Shown: positions 49,691 to 59,604 of the stretch, piece after piece
Position numbering within the stretch: position 1 is the first letter of the stretch
How the letters are laid out: each line of letters opens with the position of its first letter
NCBI RefSeq assembly: GCF_900115085.1
Contig: NZ_FOVF01000001.1
Coordinates: forward strand, 62,001-126,000
Source: Dokdonella immobilis
Lineage (GTDB): Bacteria > Pseudomonadota > Gammaproteobacteria > Xanthomonadales > Rhodanobacteraceae
DNA length: 64,000 nucleotides
Direction: 5' to 3'
Program-made: the position numbers and the translations under genes
The notes under the pieces: model-generated
What the model was told of the DNA's origin: nothing
The model's input: the letters and a program-made list of their open reading frames with translations, nothing else
The model's database searches: none

Positions 49691-51036
49691 TCGACAGCAG
49701 GCCTCGCTCGTGGGCCTGGCCCGTGGCGCTCACCCTGTCACTTGCCCTGGCAGCCTGTTCCGTACCGGTCTCACAGACCCGACCGCCCGTCGACCGCGCT
49801 GCCGAGCCGCATGGCCAGCCTTACTCCGCTGCAACCGAACCTGCGCCGCTATCCCCGGATGCCGGCGTGCCGAGGGTTCCAGCGAGCCCCTGGCAACGAT
49901 TGCGCGAAGGCTTCGTCATGCCCGGATGCGACTACGAGCCGGCGATTCTGCGGGAGGCTAGTCGCTTCACGCGATCTGCCGACCGGTTTGCCTCGAACTG
50001 GCGCGATGCGATGCCATTCCTGTTGCTCGTCCTCGATGACATCGAACGCCGCAAGCTGCCGACCGAATTCGCCCTGCTGCCCTACGTTGAGAGCCGCTAT
50101 CGTCCGCTCGTCCCCGCCACCAGCCGGAGCCCGGCCGGCGTCTGGCAACTGATGCCGGGCACGGCGACTTCCCGTGGGCTCGTGGTGGATCGGACGCTCG
50201 ACGAGCGCCTCGATATCGTGGCATCGACCCGCGTCGCCCTGGACCTGCTCGAACGCTACGATCGTGAGTTTGGCGATTGGCGCCTGGCGACCATGGCCTA
50301 CAACGCCGGTGAATACCGGATCAAGGCGCAGCTCGCCGCCACGCCAGGCCGATTGCTCTCCGCGGACGCGCTCGCCAGGCTGAAACTGAGTCCGATCACG
50401 CACCAGCACCTGGCGCGCTTGCTCGCGCTTGCCTGCATCATCAGGGAGCCGGATCGTTTCCGGGTGAGCTTGCCGACGGTAGAGGCGGATGATGTTCTCG
50501 ACGAATTGGCGTTGTCGGCACCAATCGACCTCAGACTCGCGGCGGCACTTTCCGGACTGTCGCCCGAGCGGTTGCGCCGACTCAACGCCGCTCGCGATCC
50601 GGCATCGCCCAGCGCCGTATTGAGGGATCGGATCCTGCTGCCGAAGACACGCCTGGCCGGATTCGAGACAGGTCTGCAGGAAATCCCCGTAACACAGCGC
50701 GCCTACTGGAAATCCCTGCGCGTGGAGCATCCGATCGCGCTCATGGACCTCGCCAGCCGCATGCACGTCCCGACTACCGCCCTGGTCGCTGCCAACCGAC
50801 TGTCCGACGCCGCCGATCTGCGTCCAGGTCAGGTTGTTCTGGTGCCCGCGGAGCGGTCCGAGACTGCGGCCGGGGGTGTCCCGGAGTTTCATCTGATACG
50901 GTCTGGCGACACCCTGTCCACAATCGCCCTCCGCTACGGCCTTCGCCTCGGTCAATTGCTGCGCTGGAATGCGATCGGCCGCGATTCGACCTTGCGCATC
51001 GGCACGCGGCTGCGCATCCGTGCGCCCGGGTATTGA
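49687..51036 (+). CDS. mltD: Membrane-bound lytic murein transglycosylase, MltD-like
   Basis: A 449-residue lipoprotein (lipobox LAAC, Cys24) with an SLT domain (about 110-230) whose catalytic glutamate lies in LLPYVESRYRPLV, supported by SPAGVWQLMPGTA and MAYNAGEYR. Two LysM-like modules follow near the C-terminus (about 345-390 and 400-449; FHLIRSGDTLSTIALRYG is the clearer). It cleaves peptidoglycan to 1,6-anhydro products. Coupling to gloB is the usual gammaproteobacterial order. Confidence 0.93.
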   Translation: MIDSRPRSWAWPVALTLSLALAACSVPVSQTRPPVDRAAEPHGQPYSAATEPAPLSPDAGVPRVPASPWQRLREGFVMPGCDYEPAILREASRFTRSADRFASNWRDAMPFLLLVLDDIERRKLPTEFALLPYVESRYRPLVPATSRSPAGVWQLMPGTATSRGLVVDRTLDERLDIVASTRVALDLLERYDREFGDWRLATMAYNAGEYRIKAQLAATPGRLLSADALARLKLSPITHQHLARLLALACIIREPDRFRVSLPTVEADDVLDELALSAPIDLRLAAALSGLSPERLRRLNAARDPASPSAVLRDRILLPKTRLAGFETGLQEIPVTQRAYWKSLRVEHPIALMDLASRMHVPTTALVAANRLSDAADLRPGQVVLVPAERSETAAGGVPEFHLIRSGDTLSTIALRYGLRLGQLLRWNAIGRDSTLRIGTRLRIRAPGY

Positions 51037-51284
51037 AACCCGCCGTCAATCGTTCGGGCGACTCGGTTACACTGCGCGCGCTGCTGTCGGGCTGGACGAT
51101 CCGGAATCGAATATCCGGCAGCGACCACGGGCTCTCGTTCCAGCCGGGTCGTTACCTGGCATGGGCTACGCGCTGGTGACTTGAACCCGGCCTCGCGGCT
51201 CGCAGGGAACCAATGCACCATCGGCAGGCTGCCCTGCACCAACGGATACGCGAACGAAGCCCATCGACAGGCAACGGAGGACAC

Positions 51285-52067
51285 ATGGGATTTCTACAAG
51301 GCAAACGCGCCCTGATCGTCGGCATCGCAAGTACGCGCTCGATCGCCTGGGGCATTGCCAGCGCGATGCATCGGGAGGGCGCCGAGCTCGCATTTACCTA
51401 CCAGAGCGACAAGCTCAAGAGCCGCGTTGAAGATGCCGCTGCGGAATTCGGGTCCAACATCGTCCTGCCGCTGGATGTAGCCGACGATGCGCAGATCGAC
51501 GCGGTATTCGATGAACTGGGACGGCAATGGGACGGCCTGGATATCCTTGTCCATTCGGTTGGCTTCGCCCCGCGCGAGGCGCTGCAGGGTGGCTTCCTGG
51601 ACAACCTGACACGCGAGAGTTTCGCCATCGCCCACGACATCTCGAGCTACAGTCTGGCCGCGTTGGCCAAGGCGGCCAGGCCCATGATGCGGGGCCGCAA
51701 CGGCTCCATTCTCACCCTCAGCTATCTCGGTGCCGAGCGCGCGCTGTCGAACTACAACGTGATGGGTCTCGCCAAGGCCAGCCTCGAGGCGAACGTCCGC
51801 TATCTGGCCTTCAACCTGGGTCCGGAAGGCACGCGGGTCAACGCGATCTCGGCCGGCCCGATCAAGACCCTGGCCGCCTCCGGCGTCGGCAACCTGCGCA
51901 AGATGCTCGACCATGTCGAGGCCAATGCACCATTGCGGCGCAACGTAACACCCGAGGAAGTCGGCAATGTCGGCGCCTTCCTGTGTTCGGATCTCGCCTC
52001 GGGTGTCACCGGCGAAATCACCTATGTCGACTGCGGGTACAGCACCGTCGGCATGACCGGCATCTGA
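51285..52067 (+). CDS. fabI: Enoyl-[acyl-carrier-protein] reductase FabI
   Basis: A 260-residue SDR-type reductase for the last step of fatty-acid elongation. It has the FabI N-terminal pattern [20 protein letters not shown] and the Tyr-X6-Lys active site (YNVMGLAK in [17 protein letters not shown]), with [16 protein letters not shown] downstream. GGAGG lies before the ATG. It is convergent with ppiD and followed by a bidirectional terminator. Xanthomonas species generally rely on FabV, so this gene speaks for a different branch of the order. Confidence 0.95.
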   Translation: MGFLQGKRALIVGIASTRSIAWGIASAMHREGAELAFTYQSDKLKSRVEDAAAEFGSNIVLPLDVADDAQIDAVFDELGRQWDGLDILVHSVGFAPREALQGGFLDNLTRESFAIAHDISSYSLAALAKAARPMMRGRNGSILTLSYLGAERALSNYNVMGLAKASLEANVRYLAFNLGPEGTRVNAISAGPIKTLAASGVGNLRKMLDHVEANAPLRRNVTPEEVGNVGAFLCSDLASGVTGEITYVDCGYSTVGMTGI

Positions 52068-52098
52068 TCCAGCCGAACTCCGGCCCATCAACCCTGAC

Positions 52099-52126
52099 AA
52101 AAAGGGCCGCGACGCGGCCCTTTTTT
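52099..52126. terminator. Bidirectional rho-independent terminator between fabI and ppiD
   Basis: A GC stem GGGCCGC/GCGGCCC with a GAC loop is flanked by five A on the left and six T on the right, so it can end transcripts in both directions. It lies 32 bases after fabI and two bases after ppiD. Confidence 0.9.
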
Positions 52127-52128
52127 CG

Positions 52129-54036
52129 TTACATGCGATCTTCCGCGATCTTGATGTCCATGCCGGCCCGCAGTGAAGCGATGAAGTCGCGCGCGGCCGA
52201 ACTGGCAATCGCCTGTTGCAGGGTATTCTTTGCCGACTCGCGGGTAGTTGCATCGACCGCCGTTGGATCGGCATCGGCCACGTTGTCGAGTCGCAGCAGG
52301 GCGAACTCGTCGTTGGCCAGCTCGACCATCTTGTAGGCCGGCGTTCCCTCCTGCGGACGCGGCAGCTCAAATGCCGCATTGACCAGGGCTCCATCCACGT
52401 TCACCGCGTTTCGACCGATACCGCGCTCTTCCTTGACCGCAAGCTCGAGCTCGGCGGCGATCTTGTCGAGCCCCTCGCCGCCCTCGAGTCGTGCGAACAA
52501 CGCATCGGCACGCGTCCTGGCCTGCTTGCTGACGCGTTCTTCAATGATGCGCTTCTGGATATCGGCGCGAACCTCCTCAAGCGGTTTCGGCGTCGCCGGC
52601 TTGTGCTCGGTGACGCGCACGATCGCGATATGGTTGGGACCCAGTTCGATCTTGTCGGAATTGTTTCCCTGGACCAGGACCGGATCGGAGAATGCAGCCT
52701 CGATGACCGCAGGGTTGGAAGCAATCCCGGCACCACCCTGGCGCGAGAACAAGCCGGTCTTCTGAACCGTCAGGCCAAGCTCGGTGGCAGCAGGATCCAG
52801 GGAGGTCGAGTCCGCGTAGGTCAGGTCGATGAGCCGGCCGGACTTGTCGTTATAGACGCGCTCGCGCTCGGACTCCTGGTATTCCTTGGCCAACTCGTCG
52901 CGAACCTCCTCGAAGCTGCGGGTCTTGCCCGGCCTGAGATCGCGAAGCTCGATTACATGGTAGCCCTCCGAGGAAAGAACCGGATCCGAGATCTGGCCCT
53001 TGTCGAGCTTGTAGAGGGCATCCTCGAATGCGGGATCGGTCATGCCCTTGTCCAGCCAGCCGAGATCGCCGCCGAGTGCCCGGGATCCGAGGTCATCGGA
53101 CGATGTCTTGGCCAATTCGGCGAAGTCCTTGCCGCTTCTGGCGGCTTCGGCAACCTTTTCCGCTTTCTCCAGCGCCTTCTTCTGTTCGTCCGGACCGCCG
53201 TCGCCAGCCACCTTGATCAACACATGCGAGGCCAGGCGCTGTTCCGAAGTCACATACCGCGCCTTGTCCTTTTCGTAGCGCTCCTTGAGCGTGGCGTCAT
53301 CCGGGTTGAGCTGTACGTCGAGCGCTTTGGCATCCATCTCGAGGTAGTCCAGCGCAACCTCTTCCGGATTCATGTAGTCCTGTTGATGTGCCTTGTAGTA
53401 GGCCTCGAGTTCCTCGTCGCCGATCTTGGTGTCAGCAGGCTGTGGCTTCGCCAGGGTGACAAAGCGGAAATCGCGGAGCTGGCCGCGCAGGCGCAGCAAA
53501 TCATCGACCTCTCGATCGGTCACGAATGCGGTCGTGGCAACGGCCACCGGGATCTCGCGCGTGGACATTTCGCGAGCTACTTCATCGGCAAAACCCACTG
53601 GGGTCTTGCGCACCGCGGCCAATCTCGCCCGGTACAGATCCTGGTCGAACTGGCCGTCCTTCTGGAACGCCGGAATCCGCGAAATCTCCTTGCGCAGGCG
53701 ATCGGCCGGAATCACGGCGCCGAGCTTTTCGTTTGCGGCAAGCAGGACCTGCTCGTCGACAAGCTGATCGAGAAACTGGCGCTTGATCGCCGGCTGTTCG
53801 AACAGGCGCGCGTCGATCTGGCCGCCGGTTTCCTGCAGCTTCTGCTGCCGGTACTCGTCGAATCGCGAACGGAATTCCTGCTGCGAGATTTCCCTGTCGC
53901 CGACCTTCGCCACGAACGAATCGGTCCTGCTGATGAAATAGGATTCGATTCCGAAGAACGAGAAAGCAATGATGATCGCGCCGAGCACGATCTTCGCGAT
54001 CAATCCGGAAGTTTTTGCGCGTAGTGCCTGAAGCAT
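52129..54036 (-). CDS. ppiD: Periplasmic folding chaperone PpiD
   Basis: A 635-residue inner-membrane-anchored chaperone of the Sec exit site. The N-terminal transmembrane helix is IVLGAIIIAFSFFGIESYFI (about 15-34). A SurA-like chaperone region follows, then a parvulin-type domain (about 265-365, ASHVLIKVAGDGGPDEQKKA, LGGDLGWLDKGMTDPAFEDA) and a long C-terminal part. E. coli PpiD has no clear isomerase activity despite this domain. It lies downstream of hupB and tRNA-Val, separated by a terminator. Confidence 0.95.
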   Translation of the reverse strand: MLQALRAKTSGLIAKIVLGAIIIAFSFFGIESYFISRTDSFVAKVGDREISQQEFRSRFDEYRQQKLQETGGQIDARLFEQPAIKRQFLDQLVDEQVLLAANEKLGAVIPADRLRKEISRIPAFQKDGQFDQDLYRARLAAVRKTPVGFADEVAREMSTREIPVAVATTAFVTDREVDDLLRLRGQLRDFRFVTLAKPQPADTKIGDEELEAYYKAHQQDYMNPEEVALDYLEMDAKALDVQLNPDDATLKERYEKDKARYVTSEQRLASHVLIKVAGDGGPDEQKKALEKAEKVAEAARSGKDFAELAKTSSDDLGSRALGGDLGWLDKGMTDPAFEDALYKLDKGQISDPVLSSEGYHVIELRDLRPGKTRSFEEVRDELAKEYQESERERVYNDKSGRLIDLTYADSTSLDPAATELGLTVQKTGLFSRQGGAGIASNPAVIEAAFSDPVLVQGNNSDKIELGPNHIAIVRVTEHKPATPKPLEEVRADIQKRIIEERVSKQARTRADALFARLEGGEGLDKIAAELELAVKEERGIGRNAVNVDGALVNAAFELPRPQEGTPAYKMVELANDEFALLRLDNVADADPTAVDATTRESAKNTLQQAIASSAARDFIASLRAGMDIKIAEDRM

Positions 54037-54127
54037 GCAACCGCCTAATGGTTTGAGTGTTCAGCCTTCGGCGGGCAGCCCGGGCCGTCGACCGTGGATC
54101 GCGGAACCTGACGCCCGGCCTCCGCAT

Positions 54128-54161
54128 GAAAAAGCAAGGGCGCCACTCGGGCGCCCTGCTT
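54128..54161 (-). terminator. Rho-independent terminator after tRNA-Val
   Basis: A stem of about 12 bp (AAGCAAGGGCGCC / GGGCGCCCTGCTT, one bulge) with an ACTC loop is followed on the minus strand by TTTTT. It lies about 90 bases beyond the tRNA-Val 3' end and upstream of ppiD. Confidence 0.85.
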
Positions 54162-54249
54162 GGGAAGTAGCGACTTGGAGACGATCCTATCCGCTACCCC
54201 CGGCGTGACAGTCCGACATTGTAACCGACTGGACGCCCGTAGCGCGGGG

Positions 54250-54324
54250 TGGTGGGTGCTGAGGGTTTCGAACCCCCGACCCTCGCCTTGTAAGGGCGAC
54301 GCTCTACCGCTGAGCTAAGCACCC
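54250..54324 (-). tRNA. tRNA-Val (anticodon TAC)
   Basis: A 75-base tRNA with encoded CCA. Acceptor GGGTGCT pairs with AGCACCC. The anticodon stem TCGCC/GGCGA encloses CTTACAA, giving TAC for GUA/GUG codons. It lies eight bases after the hupB stop and is probably cut from the same transcript. Confidence 0.96.
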
Positions 54325-54332
54325 CTGACCGC

Positions 54333-54605
54333 TCAGTTGATCGCGTCCTTGAGGCCCTTGCCGGCCTTGAAAGCAGGAACCTTGGACGCCTTGATCTTGA
54401 TCGTGTCGCCGGTGCGGGGATTGCGACCGGTCCGTGCAGCGCGCTTGCGCACGCTGAAAGTGCCGAAGCCGACCAGCGAAATGCTGTCTCCGGACTTGAG
54501 GGCTTTCTTGACGACCTTGAATACCGCTTCTACCGCGCGCTCGGCGTCTGCTTTCGTCATATCGGCAGCGTCGGACACGGCGCCAACAAATTCAGCTTTG
54601 TTCAT
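54333..54605 (-). CDS. hupB: Histone-like DNA-binding protein HU (beta type)
   Basis: A 90-residue nucleoid protein that bends DNA as a dimer. It starts [20 protein letters not shown]. The DNA-binding arm has [20 protein letters not shown] and the proline tip [26 protein letters not shown] lies before the ATG. A good promoter is visible about 140 bases upstream. Its position between ppiD and lon is conserved in gammaproteobacteria. Confidence 0.97.
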   Translation of the reverse strand: MNKAEFVGAVSDAADMTKADAERAVEAVFKVVKKALKSGDSISLVGFGTFSVRKRAARTGRNPRTGDTIKIKASKVPAFKAGKGLKDAIN

Positions 54606-54751
54606 TATCAACTCCCTTTCGAGCAGCAACCCAGATTTGATTGGAATGAACATGCCACGCGTTGCAAGCGAGGTGGGCTGACCTCCGGCGTGGGCATCGT
54701 TCCTCCGCGATCCTGCCGCATTCGATTGCGCCGGCGGATCGTGGCGTGACC

Positions 54752-54780
54752 TTTATACCAGTGCCCCAGATACCGCGCAA
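54752..54780 (-). promoter_or_regulatory. Predicted hupB promoter
   Basis: On the minus strand, TTGCGC (54775-54780) is followed after 17 bases by TATAAA (54752-54757), preceded by TGG, an extended -10. It lies in the 306-base lon-hupB gap, which otherwise shows no gene or repeat. Confidence 0.55.
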
Positions 54781-54911
54781 CACAAGGATTGGCGCGACTT
54801 TCAGCGATCCGGAACCGAATCTCCGCCGATCAAGAAACGGTGCTTTCGTCAATGACCGAGGGCGCACTTCCGGCAATTCCACGCGCCTCCCGGATGAGCC
54901 GGTCCACCCGC

Positions 54912-57422
54912 TCAGTGCGGCCTCACCGGAGCATCCTCGACCGCACCCTTGTGCTTTGTCTCCACCGTCGCGGTCACTGCTTGATCCGGGCGACTGCCCG
55001 GTGTCAGCGGGTGCTCGAGCGCGATATCGAGGACTTCGTCGATCCACTTCACCGGGCGAATCTGCAGCGATTCGGTAACGTTGGCGGGTATGTCCGCGAG
55101 ATCCTTGCGGTTTTCCTCCGGGATGATGACGGTACCGACGCCACCCCTATGCGCCGCAAGCAGCTTTTCCTTGAGTCCGCCGATCGGCAGGACACGACCA
55201 CGCAGGGTGATCTCGCCGGTCATGGCCACATCGGAGCGGACCGGGATGCGCGTCAGCGCCGAGACCAGGGCCGTGCACATGGCGACACCGGCACTGGGGC
55301 CATCCTTCGGCGTGGCGCCTTCGGGAACGTGAATATGGACATCGAGCTTCTGGTAGAACTCCGGATCGACACCAAGCCTGTCGACGCGCGCCCTGACCAC
55401 GCTGAGCGCGGCCTGGATCGACTCCTGCATGACGTCGCCGAGTTGTCCGGTGTGCTGCAACTTGCCCTTGCCGGGAACGGTGGTCGCCTCGATGCTGAGC
55501 AGGTCGCCACCGACCTCGGTCCAGGCCAGGCCAGTCACGAGCCCGACCTCGTTCTGCAATTCGGCACGTCCGAAACTGAACTTCTGCACGCCCAGGTAAT
55601 CGTCGAGATTTTCCTCGCTCACGCTGATCGCACTGCGCTTCCTCGCCGGCGACGGCTTGGCGGTTGCCTTCTTCGATACCGCCTTGGCCGCTTTGCCGGC
55701 TTTCGGCGCCGTCGCAAGACTCAGTTCCTTGACCACCTTGCGGCAGATCTTGGAAATCTCGCGCTCCAGATTGCGTACGCCTGATTCGCGCGTGTAGTAG
55801 CGGATCACACCGCGGATGGCGCTCTCGGCAATGCTCAGCTCGGCTGCCTTCAACCCGTTCGCCTTGAGCTGCTTGGGCACCAGGTAACGTTGCGCGATAT
55901 TGACCTTTTCATCCTCCGTGTAGCCCGGGATCCGGATCACTTCCATGCGATCGAGCAGCGGGCCGGGAATGTTCAGGGAGTTGGCGGTCGCGATCCACAT
56001 GACTTCGCTGAGATCGAAATCGACCTCGAGATAGTGATCGCTGAAGGCGTTGTTCTGCTCGGGATCGAGCACTTCGAGCAGGGCCGAGGCCGGATCGCCA
56101 CGAAAATCCATCGACATCTTGTCGATCTCGTCGAGCACGAACAACGGATTGCGCGTACCGGCCTTGGACATGTTCTGGATGATCCGCCCCGGCATCGATC
56201 CGATGTAGGTGCGCCGGTGACCGCGAATTTCCGCTTCGTCGCGCACGCCACCGAGCGACATGCGCACGAACTTGCGGTTGGTCGCCTTGGCGATCGACTG
56301 ACCGAGCGAGGTCTTGCCGACCCCGGGGGGGCCGACCAGGCAAAGGATCGGTCCTTTCATCTTGTGCACGCGTTGCTGCACGGCGAGGTATTCGAGGATA
56401 CGATCCTTGACCTTTTCCAGTCCGAAGTGGTCGGCATCGAGCACTTCCTGGGCCATACGCAGGTCCCTGCGAACCTTGGTCTTCTTCTTCCACGGCGCGC
56501 CGACCAGCCAGTCGATGTAATTGCGCACGACCGTCGCTTCGGCCGACATCGGCGACATCTGCTTGAGCTTGCCGAGTTCGGCGCGGGCCTTGGCCAGGGT
56601 CGCCTTCGGCATGCCCGCAGCCTCGATCTTGCGCGCCAGTTCCTCGAGTTCGCTCGGCGCGTCCTCGGAATCACCGAGCTCCTTCTGGATCGCCTTCATC
56701 TGCTCGTTGAGGTAGTACTCGCGCTGGCTTTTCTCCATCTGCGACTTGACCCGGCCGCGAATGCGCTTCTCGATCTGCTGCACGTCGATTTCGCCATCGA
56801 CGAGGGCAATCAGCCGTTCGAGACGATCGGCGACGTCGGGAGTCTCGAGTACCTGCTGCTTGTCCTGCAGCCGGACCGAAAGATGCGCGGCGATGGTGTC
56901 GGCCAGGCGCGAGGGATCCTCGAGTCCGGCCAGCGTGGCCATCAGCTCGGGGGGAATCTTGCGCGACAACTTGACCAGTTGCTCGAACAGGGAGACCAGC
57001 GAACGCGATATGACCTCGATTTCGCGGTCGTTGCGCGTATTGACCGGATCGAGCGCGCGCACGCGCGCGGTCAGCAGCGAGTTGCGTTCGGAGAATCCGG
57101 TGATTTCGGCGCGCGAAGTGCCTTCGACCAGCACCTTGATCGTGCCATCCGGCAACTTGAGCAGCTGCAGCACCGAGGCGATCGTGCCGATCGAGTAGAG
57201 GTCTCCCGCCTCGGGTTCGTCGACATCCGGACTGCGCTGGGCGACAAGCAGGATCTGTTTGTCGGCTTCCATGGCGGCGTCAAGGGCACTGACCGACTTT
57301 TCGCGACCGACGAAAAGCGGAATGACCATGTGCGGATAGACCACGACATCACGCAACGGCAGGATCGGCAATTCGATCACGTCATCCGTTTCGCTCGGCG
57401 GCGTCTTGCTGGTTTTGTCCAT
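54912..57422 (-). CDS. lon: ATP-dependent Lon protease
   Basis: An 836-residue AAA+ protease that degrades misfolded and regulatory proteins. It has an N-terminal LON domain (about 15-210), a coiled-coil region, Walker A GPPGVGKT (about 364-371), Walker [12 protein letters not shown], and a C-terminal protease domain with catalytic Ser in [11 protein letters not shown] (about 710) and Lys in [13 protein letters not shown] (about 751). A Lys/Ala-rich insertion (about 573-598, [20 protein letters not shown]) separates the ATPase and protease parts and makes it longer than E. coli Lon (784). The start is chosen at [11 protein letters not shown]. Confidence 0.96.
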   Translation of the reverse strand: MDKTSKTPPSETDDVIELPILPLRDVVVYPHMVIPLFVGREKSVSALDAAMEADKQILLVAQRSPDVDEPEAGDLYSIGTIASVLQLLKLPDGTIKVLVEGTSRAEITGFSERNSLLTARVRALDPVNTRNDREIEVISRSLVSLFEQLVKLSRKIPPELMATLAGLEDPSRLADTIAAHLSVRLQDKQQVLETPDVADRLERLIALVDGEIDVQQIEKRIRGRVKSQMEKSQREYYLNEQMKAIQKELGDSEDAPSELEELARKIEAAGMPKATLAKARAELGKLKQMSPMSAEATVVRNYIDWLVGAPWKKKTKVRRDLRMAQEVLDADHFGLEKVKDRILEYLAVQQRVHKMKGPILCLVGPPGVGKTSLGQSIAKATNRKFVRMSLGGVRDEAEIRGHRRTYIGSMPGRIIQNMSKAGTRNPLFVLDEIDKMSMDFRGDPASALLEVLDPEQNNAFSDHYLEVDFDLSEVMWIATANSLNIPGPLLDRMEVIRIPGYTEDEKVNIAQRYLVPKQLKANGLKAAELSIAESAIRGVIRYYTRESGVRNLEREISKICRKVVKELSLATAPKAGKAAKAVSKKATAKPSPARKRSAISVSEENLDDYLGVQKFSFGRAELQNEVGLVTGLAWTEVGGDLLSIEATTVPGKGKLQHTGQLGDVMQESIQAALSVVRARVDRLGVDPEFYQKLDVHIHVPEGATPKDGPSAGVAMCTALVSALTRIPVRSDVAMTGEITLRGRVLPIGGLKEKLLAAHRGGVGTVIIPEENRKDLADIPANVTESLQIRPVKWIDEVLDIALEHPLTPGSRPDQAVTATVETKHKGAVEDAPVRPH

Positions 57423-57461
57423 CTCTTGAATCCTGGTGCTTTCGGCGGCGATCAAGGTCAA

Positions 57462-57487
57462 ACGGCAGCGTGAATGCACGCTGCCGT
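57462..57487 (-). terminator. 11-bp perfect hairpin between clpX and lon
   Basis: ACGGCAGCGTG and CACGCTGCCGT flank an AATG loop. On the minus strand the stem is followed by only three T, then GACC, so it is a weak or partial terminator for clpX readthrough into lon. A second hairpin stands ten bases upstream of it in transcript order. Confidence 0.55.
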
Positions 57488-57496
57488 CTGGTCAAG

Positions 57497-57515
57497 TGCG
57501 GGCATCGCGCCCGCA
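57497..57515 (-). terminator. Second hairpin downstream of clpX
   Basis: TGCGGGC and GCCCGCA form a perfect 7-bp stem with a five-base loop, 35 bases after the clpX stop. No T-run follows. With the larger hairpin it makes a tandem structure in the clpX-lon spacer; it may protect the clpX mRNA 3' end. Confidence 0.4.
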
Positions 57516-57550
57516 TTGCAAGGGAATGGTCGCAGCCGGCAAGCCGGGAT

Positions 57551-58831
57551 CTACTCGGCCGCAGCAGCGCGCGCCTGCATGTTGCCTTGGTAGATCAGGT
57601 ACGGCTCCGCCTGGCCGTTGATCACGGCCTCATCGATGACCACCTTGCTGACATGCTCCAGCGAAGGCAGGTCGAACATCGTATCGAGCAGGACCTGTTC
57701 AAGAATGGTGCGCAAGCCACGGGCGCCGGTCTTGCGCTCGAGCGCCTTGCGCGCGACAGCGAGCAGCGCATCGGGACGGAACTCCAGTTCGACGCCTTCC
57801 ATGTCGAACAGACGCCTGAACTGCTTGGTGATCGCATTCTTCGGCTCGGTCAATATCTTGACCAGCGCCTCCTCATCGAGTTCCTCGAGGGTTGCGACGA
57901 CCGGCAGGCGACCAACGAATTCCGGAATGAGGCCGAACTTGATCAGGTCGCCCGGCTGGACCTGGCCCAGCAGCTTGCCGGTATCAGCCTTGCTGCCGGT
58001 GCTGCGGATTTCGGCACTGAAGCCGATGCCGGTGGTCTCCGAGCGCTGCTGGATGATCTTCTCCAGCCCCGAGAACGCCCCACCGACGATGAACAGGACA
58101 TTCTTGGTGTCGACCTGCAGGAATTCCTGCTGGGGATGCTTGCGGCCGCCCTGCGGCGGTACCGAGGCAACCGTGCCCTCGATCAGCTTGAGCAGGGCCT
58201 GCTGCACGCCCTCACCGGAGACATCCCGGGTGATCGACGGGTTTTCGCTCTTGCGCGAGATCTTGTCGATCTCGTCGATATAGACGATGCCGCTCTGGGC
58301 CTTTTCGACGTCGTAATCGCACTTCTGCAGGAGTTTCTGGATGATGTTTTCGACATCCTCGCCGACATAACCGGCCTCGGTCAGGGTCGTCGCATCGGCA
58401 ATTGTGAACGGCACGTTGAGCAACCGCGCCAGCGTCTCCGCCAGCAGGGTCTTGCCCGATCCGGTCGGACCGACCAGCAGGATGTTCGATTTGGCCAGCT
58501 CGACCTCGTCGTTTCGGCTACGCGATTCGAGCCGCTTGTAATGGTTGTAGACCGCGACCGCAAGCACCTTCTTGGCCCGAGACTGCCCGATCACATACTG
58601 ATCGAGCACGTCGAGGATTTCCCTGGGCTTGGGCAGGTGGCTTCGCGCCGAGGCGGCCTTTTCCTCCAGTTCCTCGCGGATGATGTCGTTGCAAAGTTCA
58701 ACGCATTCATCGCAGATGAACACGGAAGGACCCGCGATAAGCTTGCGGACCTCGTGCTGGCTCTTGCCGCAGAAAGAGCAATAGAGGATTTTTCCGCCGT
58801 CGCCCGATCGGCTTTGTCGATCTTCTGTCAT
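57551..58831 (-). CDS. clpX: ATP-dependent Clp protease ATP-binding subunit ClpX
   Basis: A 426-residue AAA+ unfoldase that feeds tagged proteins to ClpP. The N-terminal zinc domain has Cys18, Cys21, Cys40 and Cys43 ([12 protein letters not shown]). Walker A is GPTGSGKT (121-128) and Walker B is [10 protein letters not shown]. The ClpP-binding loop region is in the segment just before [16 protein letters not shown]. It follows clpP by 115 bases. Confidence 0.97.
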   Translation of the reverse strand: MTEDRQSRSGDGGKILYCSFCGKSQHEVRKLIAGPSVFICDECVELCNDIIREELEEKAASARSHLPKPREILDVLDQYVIGQSRAKKVLAVAVYNHYKRLESRSRNDEVELAKSNILLVGPTGSGKTLLAETLARLLNVPFTIADATTLTEAGYVGEDVENIIQKLLQKCDYDVEKAQSGIVYIDEIDKISRKSENPSITRDVSGEGVQQALLKLIEGTVASVPPQGGRKHPQQEFLQVDTKNVLFIVGGAFSGLEKIIQQRSETTGIGFSAEIRSTGSKADTGKLLGQVQPGDLIKFGLIPEFVGRLPVVATLEELDEEALVKILTEPKNAITKQFRRLFDMEGVELEFRPDALLAVARKALERKTGARGLRTILEQVLLDTMFDLPSLEHVSKVVIDEAVINGQAEPYLIYQGNMQARAAAAE

Positions 58832-58946
58832 GCCACGCCTCGGGTGGTTACTCTGGCCGCGGGCCGAGCATAGCACAGCATTTCGCCGTTCCTGGCCGGT
58901 TTGGCCCGGATCGGGAGCTCTGGCCCATGCGCCCGCGAATGGGGGA

Positions 58947-59579
58947 TCAAACCGGGTGCACGCTCTCGACCGGACGTCGGTCGAGGACCGAGTCGATCAG
59001 GCCGTAGGCCTGGGCATCGGCTGCGTTGAAGAACAGGTCGCGCTCGACGTCACGCTCGATCCGCTCGATCGGCTGCCCCGTATTCGCGGCCAGTTCCTCG
59101 TTCAGGCGCCGACGCAGGTACAGGATTTCCTTGGCCTGGATCTCGATGTCGGTGGCCTGCCCCTGGGCGCCGCCCGAAGGCTGGTGGATCATGACCCGGG
59201 AATTCGGCAAGGCATAGCGCTTGCCCTTGGTCCCGGCCGCGAGCAGGAACGAGCCCATGCTGGCCGCCTGCCCGATCACCATCGTGCTGACGTCCGGCTT
59301 GAGGAAGCGCATCGTGTCGTAGATGGCCAGGCCGGCCGTGACGACGCCACCCGGGCTGTTGATGTACAGATTGATGTCCTTGTCCGGGTTCTCCGATTCG
59401 AGGAACAGCAACTGGGCAACCACGACATTGGCCACGTAATCGTCGATCGGCCCGACCAGGAAGATCACGCGCTCCTTGAGCAGCCTCGAATAGATGTCGT
59501 AGGCCCGCTCGCCGCGCGAGGTCTGCTCGACGACCATGGGCACGAGGTTGAGGGCCTGACTCGGGATATGACTGGACAT
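58947..59579 (-). CDS. clpP: ATP-dependent Clp protease proteolytic subunit ClpP
   Basis: A 210-residue serine peptidase with full catalytic triad: Ser107 in GQAASMGSF, His132 in VMIHQPSGG and Asp181 in ERDLFF. It forms a double heptamer with ClpX or ClpA. The start at [11 protein letters not shown] is supported by CGGAGATCCGCA and by family length. It lies 25 bases after tig and is probably in the same operon. Confidence 0.97.
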   Translation of the reverse strand: MSSHIPSQALNLVPMVVEQTSRGERAYDIYSRLLKERVIFLVGPIDDYVANVVVAQLLFLESENPDKDINLYINSPGGVVTAGLAIYDTMRFLKPDVSTMVIGQAASMGSFLLAAGTKGKRYALPNSRVMIHQPSGGAQGQATDIEIQAKEILYLRRRLNEELAANTGQPIERIERDVERDLFFNAADAQAYGLIDSVLDRRPVESVHPV

Positions 59580-59604
59580 TGCGGATCTCCGTGACTGCGG
59601 TGCC

